Below, piece by piece: positions 60,554-64,000 of a DNA stretch of 64,000 nucleotides (position 1 is its first letter; the number at the start of each line of letters is the position of its first letter). Below the pieces are notes generated by a model that worked only from the letters and a program-made list of their open reading frames with translations, searched no databases and was not told where the DNA came from. This DNA comes from Sphingomonas koreensis. GTDB taxonomy: Bacteria; Pseudomonadota; Alphaproteobacteria; Sphingomonadales; Sphingomonadaceae. Where the stretch lies: NCBI RefSeq assembly GCF_002797435.1, contig NZ_PGEN01000001.1:3904501-3968500 (forward strand), in the 5' to 3' direction. The position numbers and the translations under genes are program-made.

Positions 60554-61437
60554 CCTGCGCGCTTGCGTTTGGCGGGGCTTGCCCGCTTGGTTGTCGCGGG
60601 TGCCTTCGCTGGGCTACGCGCCTTCTTCGCGGCGGGCTTGCGTGCGGCCTCGCCGGCTGATTTCTTGAGAGCGGCCATCAGGTCGATGACGTTGCTTCCG
60701 CTTCGCCCGCCCGGCTGGTCGTCGACCTCCTCGATGATGCGCTTGCCCTTGGCCTTTTTCTTCTTGTCGATCAGCCGGTGGAGCGCATCGACATAGCGAT
60801 CGTGGAACTCCTCCGGCTTGAACGGGGCGGTGCGCTTCTCGATGATGCTGGTGGCAAGGTCGAGCATGTCCTCATCGGCGGTCTCCTCCGGCATGCCGCG
60901 GAAATAGGTCTGCGCCTTGTTCACCTCATCGGCATAGCGCAGCACTTCGAGCACCAGTCCGCGCCCGCACGGCTTGAGCGAGACAAGCTGCTCGCGCCCG
61001 CGCACCGAAAGCTGGCCGAGGCCGACCTTCCTCGTCTGGCGCAGGGCGTCGCGCAGCACGGCATAGGCCTCTTCCGCCAGATCGTCGGCGGGGACGACGA
61101 AATAGGGCTTTTCGTAATAGAGGACGTCGATCGCGTCCGCGTCGACGAACTGGATGAGATCCAGCGTCTTGCGGCTCTCGATCTTCACCGCGTCGATCTC
61201 GTCCTGCTCGAGCAGGACGTAATTGCCCTTCGACAGCTCATACCCTTTTAGGATTTCGTCGCGATCGACCGGCCCGACGCCGCTGACCACCTTTTCGTAC
61301 CGGATCGGCTTGCCGGTGGGTTCGTGGATCTGGCGGAAACTCACCGCGGCGCCGGATTTGGTCGCGGGATAGACCTCGACCGGGATGGACACGAGCGCCA
61401 GCTTGATCTGGCCTTGCCAATATGCGCGTGCAGCCAT
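60550..61437 (-). CDS. ku: Ku protein (NHEJ)
   Basis: 295 residues. The Ku core runs from YWQGQIKLALVSIPVEVY through GYELSKGNYVLLEQDEIDAV to MLDLATSIIEKRTAPFKPEEFHD. A Lys/Ala/Pro-rich C-terminal tail of about 50 residues, typical of bacterial Ku with a basic extension, may thread along DNA. GGAGG precedes ATG 61437. A weak EcfG-like sequence (GGAAC-N16-CGCT, 61482 to 61458 on the minus strand) lies upstream. Confidence 0.94.
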   Translation of the reverse strand: MAARAYWQGQIKLALVSIPVEVYPATKSGAAVSFRQIHEPTGKPIRYEKVVSGVGPVDRDEILKGYELSKGNYVLLEQDEIDAVKIESRKTLDLIQFVDADAIDVLYYEKPYFVVPADDLAEEAYAVLRDALRQTRKVGLGQLSVRGREQLVSLKPCGRGLVLEVLRYADEVNKAQTYFRGMPEETADEDMLDLATSIIEKRTAPFKPEEFHDRYVDALHRLIDKKKKAKGKRIIEEVDDQPGGRSGSNVIDLMAALKKSAGEAARKPAAKKARSPAKAPATTKRASPAKRKRAG

Positions 61438-61710
61438 GCGGAACCTCCAGACCGTCAAGCGTGCGGAGGGGGGGATGGTTCCGATGGCTTTGATCTGACC
61501 GAACATCCGCGTCGAAACGCCCGGAACGGCGGCGCCACGAGATCGATTCCGTTTCTGCGCATCTTGCCGAATCGTTCGGCACGCGCGCGACGGATCGGAC
61601 GCCCTTTGCGGCAATTCCGATTGGCGGGCACCGTGCGCGAAAATCCCGTGGCGGTCCCGGCGTGGTTCGGCTTAGACTGGCGGGACCCCGCATCAGGCTC
61701 GGGAGGGGCG

Positions 61711-63075
61711 ATGAGTATCTACCGGTGGTTCTGGATCTGCGCTGCCGCCGTCGCGACACCCGCATTGGCCCAAGATGCCGATCCGGCCGCACTCGACTAT
61801 GGCGCTGCGCAGGCGCGGCTGCTTCAGCGATCGGATGCCATCGCCGCGTCGGACGCCAATGTTCGCAGCAAGGAGGCGCAGGAAGGGGCAACGCGCACGC
61901 TGACTCGTCCGGATGTGGATTTCGAGGCGCAGCTGCTCGAATATCAGAAGACCCTGTATCTGCCGCTCGGCTCGCTGGCACCGGTGGCGCAGGCGTTCGG
62001 GATCCGCGATCCGCTGCGCTTCCAGCAGCGGCGCGACAGCGCCAGGCCGATCGTCACCGCGACGCTGCCGATCTATACCGGCGGGCAGATTTCCGGCACC
62101 CAGGCCGGCGCGAAGGCACAGGTCGCGCAGGCGAGGGCGGACCAGGCGCTCGCGGTCGACAATGCGCTCGTTCAGCTGGTGAACGCCTATTACGGGCAGC
62201 AGCTGGCGGAGCGGGCGCTGGGGGTACGCCGCGATGTTCTGACCGGTCTCGAGCGCCATGTGTCCGACGCGACGAAACTGGAACGCGAACGGTTCATCAG
62301 CCGGGCGCAACGGCTGCAGGCCGAAGTCGCGCGCGACGATGCGGCGCGCGAATATGAAAAGGCGATCGCGGACCTAGCCACGGCGAACGCGGCACTTGCC
62401 GGCCTGCTCCGCGCGCCTGCCGGGGTACGACCGATCAGTCCGCTGTTCATTATCTCGCACAGCCTTCCCCCTCTTGCGGTATTCAAGGCGGCGGCGCTCG
62501 ACCACCACCCGCAGCTTGCCCGGCTGGAGGCGCTCGAGGATCAGGCGGCGGCCGGCGTCACGCTGCAGCAGAGCAAGCTGCGGCCGACGGTCTATGCATT
62601 CGGCCAGTATAATTTCGACCGCCGGGATTCGCTGCTCACCGATCCGGACTGGTCCGTCGGGATCGGGGTCAAGTACAAGCTCGCCTCAGGCCTTGGCCGT
62701 CGCCAGTCGGTTGAGGCCGCAAGGCAGGTCGCGGAGCAGGCAAGAGCGGGCGTCCGGGAGGCACGGACGCAGCTTGAGATCGGCGTCACCCAAGCCTGGT
62801 ACGCGGTCGAGGCCGCACGGAAACGTTTCCTGCTTCTCGACGGCGCGGTGGCCTCGTCGCAGGAAAATCTGCGGCTGCAGACCTTGTCCTTCCGCGAGCA
62901 GCAGGCGACGTCGCTCGACGTGATCGATGCCGAGCTGGGGCTGGGTCGCGTCCGCGTTCAGCGCGCGCAGGCGGCGAACGAATATGTGCAGGCGCTCGCC
63001 CAGTTGCTGAATGTCAGCGGGCAGATGTCGAAGATGCCGGACTATGTCGCACAGGCCGACAAGGTGATCCCATGA
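61711..63075 (+). CDS. TolC family outer-membrane efflux channel
   Basis: 454 residues. Signal peptide (FWICAAAVATPALAQ), then two repeated helical hairpins; typical phrases are ATLPIYTGGQISG and VGIGVKYKLASGLGRRQSVEAARQVAEQARAG, and SFREQQATSLDVIDAELGL near the end. It should form the trimeric exit duct of a tripartite pump. GGGAGG precedes ATG 61711. Its stop overlaps the adaptor gene start. Confidence 0.92.
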   Translation: MSIYRWFWICAAAVATPALAQDADPAALDYGAAQARLLQRSDAIAASDANVRSKEAQEGATRTLTRPDVDFEAQLLEYQKTLYLPLGSLAPVAQAFGIRDPLRFQQRRDSARPIVTATLPIYTGGQISGTQAGAKAQVAQARADQALAVDNALVQLVNAYYGQQLAERALGVRRDVLTGLERHVSDATKLERERFISRAQRLQAEVARDDAAREYEKAIADLATANAALAGLLRAPAGVRPISPLFIISHSLPPLAVFKAAALDHHPQLARLEALEDQAAAGVTLQQSKLRPTVYAFGQYNFDRRDSLLTDPDWSVGIGVKYKLASGLGRRQSVEAARQVAEQARAGVREARTQLEIGVTQAWYAVEAARKRFLLLDGAVASSQENLRLQTLSFREQQATSLDVIDAELGLGRVRVQRAQAANEYVQALAQLLNVSGQMSKMPDYVAQADKVIP

Positions 63076-64000
63076 ACGAAGAGACGCCCGCAGAAGCCGC
63101 CAAGCCCGAGCCGCCCCCTCGTAAGGCTGTGGTGCCTGAAAAGCCGGAAGCTGCGCCCGCCCCGGCGACGGAGCCTGATCCCGTACCTGAAGCGGAGCCG
63201 GCACAGCGCGATCGGCCTCGCTGGTTGCTCCAGGTCATCGTCATTGCGATCATTGCAGCGCTCGGCACTGGCTTGTGGCTCAGCTACCGGCCCGTGCCCG
63301 ACCAGATTCAGGGCATGGTCGATGCGCGTGAGTTGCGCGTCACCAGCAAGGTGACCGGGCGAATCGCCGCATTCCATGTCGAGGAAGGCCAGGCGGTGCG
63401 TGCAGGGCAGCTGCTCTACACGATCACCAGCCCCGAAGTCGCCGCGAAGGAGCAGCAGGCCGGCGGCGCGCTTGCAGCAGCACAGGCGGTGGAGAGCAAG
63501 GCCGAGGAGGGCGCGCGGACCGAGGATATTCGCGCTGCCGAAGCCCAGTGGCGCCGTGCACAGGCTGCGGCTGATCTGGCCGGAGCGACGGCGGCGCGGA
63601 CTCAGCGGCTGTTCAACGAAGGCGTGATCGCCGGGCAGAAGGCGGACGAGGCGCGCACGAACGCCATCGCCTCCGCCGAAGCGGCCAAGGCCGCGCGCGC
63701 GCAATATGACCTGGCGCGTGCAGGTGCGCGGCGGCAGGACAAGGCGGCGGCGGCCGGGCAGGTGCAGCAGGCGCGCGGCGCTGCGGCGGAAGTCGCGGCA
63801 GCCGCGGCCGAGACGCGCATCCTTGCGCCATCGGACGGCGAAGTCGGCAAGCGCCTTGCCCAGCCGGGCGAGCTGGTGCCGCAGGGCTTTCCCGTCTTCC
63901 TGCTGACCGACGTGGCGCGGCCCTGGGTCACGCTCAACCTGCGCGAGGATCAGCTGCGCGGCCTTGCCCGCGGCGCCGAGATCAGCGGCACGATCCCGGC
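63072..64000 (+). CDS. HlyD/EmrA-type membrane fusion protein, partial
   Basis: The first about 310 residues are in the window; the 3' end is outside. A Pro/Glu/Ala-rich cytosolic N-terminus of about 50 residues precedes one membrane helix (WLLQVIVIAIIAALGTGLWLSY). The lipoyl half (VTGRIAAFHVEEGQAVRAGQ) and a long Ala/Gln coiled coil follow, then the second lipoyl half with ILAPSDGEVGKRLAQPGELV. It would link TolC to an inner-membrane ABC or MFS exporter encoded further on. Confidence 0.9.
   Translation, partial: MNEETPAEAAKPEPPPRKAVVPEKPEAAPAPATEPDPVPEAEPAQRDRPRWLLQVIVIAIIAALGTGLWLSYRPVPDQIQGMVDARELRVTSKVTGRIAAFHVEEGQAVRAGQLLYTITSPEVAAKEQQAGGALAAAQAVESKAEEGARTEDIRAAEAQWRRAQAAADLAGATAARTQRLFNEGVIAGQKADEARTNAIASAEAAKAARAQYDLARAGARRQDKAAAAGQVQQARGAAAEVAAAAAETRILAPSDGEVGKRLAQPGELVPQGFPVFLLTDVARPWVTLNLREDQLRGLARGAEISGTIP

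Noticed and set aside
1..64000. CRISPR array, rRNA operon, replication origin or intact insertion sequence
   Set aside because: No regularly spaced repeats, rRNA sequence, origin-type repeat cluster or intact transposase was seen.

Overview
The window is GC-rich DNA that reads as an alphaproteobacterium of the Sphingomonas group. The clues are a TonB-dependent receptor beside a tryptophan-halogenase-like gene in a sugar locus, EcfG-like promoter sequences (GGAAC-N16-NGTT), the GAAC-N7-GAAC form of the alphaproteobacterial LexA box, and a FixL-type haem PAS kinase. Genes are packed with many 1-4 bp start/stop overlaps. No rRNA and no CRISPR array was seen; the only intact tRNA is tRNA-Gln(TTG) at 9801-9875.

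Layout. (1) 1-9800 is ordinary chromosome: a partial Nudix hydrolase, an RND efflux adaptor and pump, TspO, a UbiK-like protein, YbjN, ProC, a hemerythrin, MarR and the branched-chain aminotransferase IlvE. (2) 9801-31790 looks like a genomic island inserted at the 3' end of tRNA-Gln. A broken integrase follows the tRNA, then a broken alcohol dehydrogenase. The intact cargo is a low-oxygen and stress set: a beta-CASP nuclease, tiny membrane proteins, flavodoxin-fold reductases, universal stress proteins, cytochrome bd (cydABX) with its assembly transporter cydDC, an oxygen-sensing FixL/FixJ pair plus an extra receiver, an acyl-CoA synthetase/GNAT fusion and Hsp20. A short shared dyad, about TKGGGAATNTNCCKWA, occurs in most promoter regions of this island and is the best candidate for its common control site. 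(3) 31711-49040 looks like a second, tandem island that ends in a third degenerate copy of the tRNA-Gln 3' end. It holds a second hemerythrin, two Crp/Fnr regulators, a hybrid histidine kinase and a LacI-controlled beta-glucan utilisation cluster (TonB receptor, GH3, halogenase-like flavoprotein, GH30, sugar MFS).

(4) 49153-61437 is a DNA-repair-rich block: an ATP-dependent ligase with its partner exonuclease, an ECF sigma factor, ergothioneine genes egtD-egtB, a radical SAM protein with a LexA box touching its start codon, a DUF4130-UdgX fusion, and a ku-mgtC-ligD operon. (5) 61711-64000 starts another efflux operon (TolC-like protein and HlyD-like adaptor, cut by the window end).

How the parts fit: the first island would let an obligate respirer survive hypoxia through a high-affinity oxidase, possible ATP from acyl-CoA, and stress proteins under FixLJ. 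The second adds polysaccharide use with its own repressor and twin operators. The repair block combines SOS-type and general-stress-type promoters with NHEJ, uracil recognition and a thiol antioxidant. All functions are inferred from sequence motifs and gene context only.
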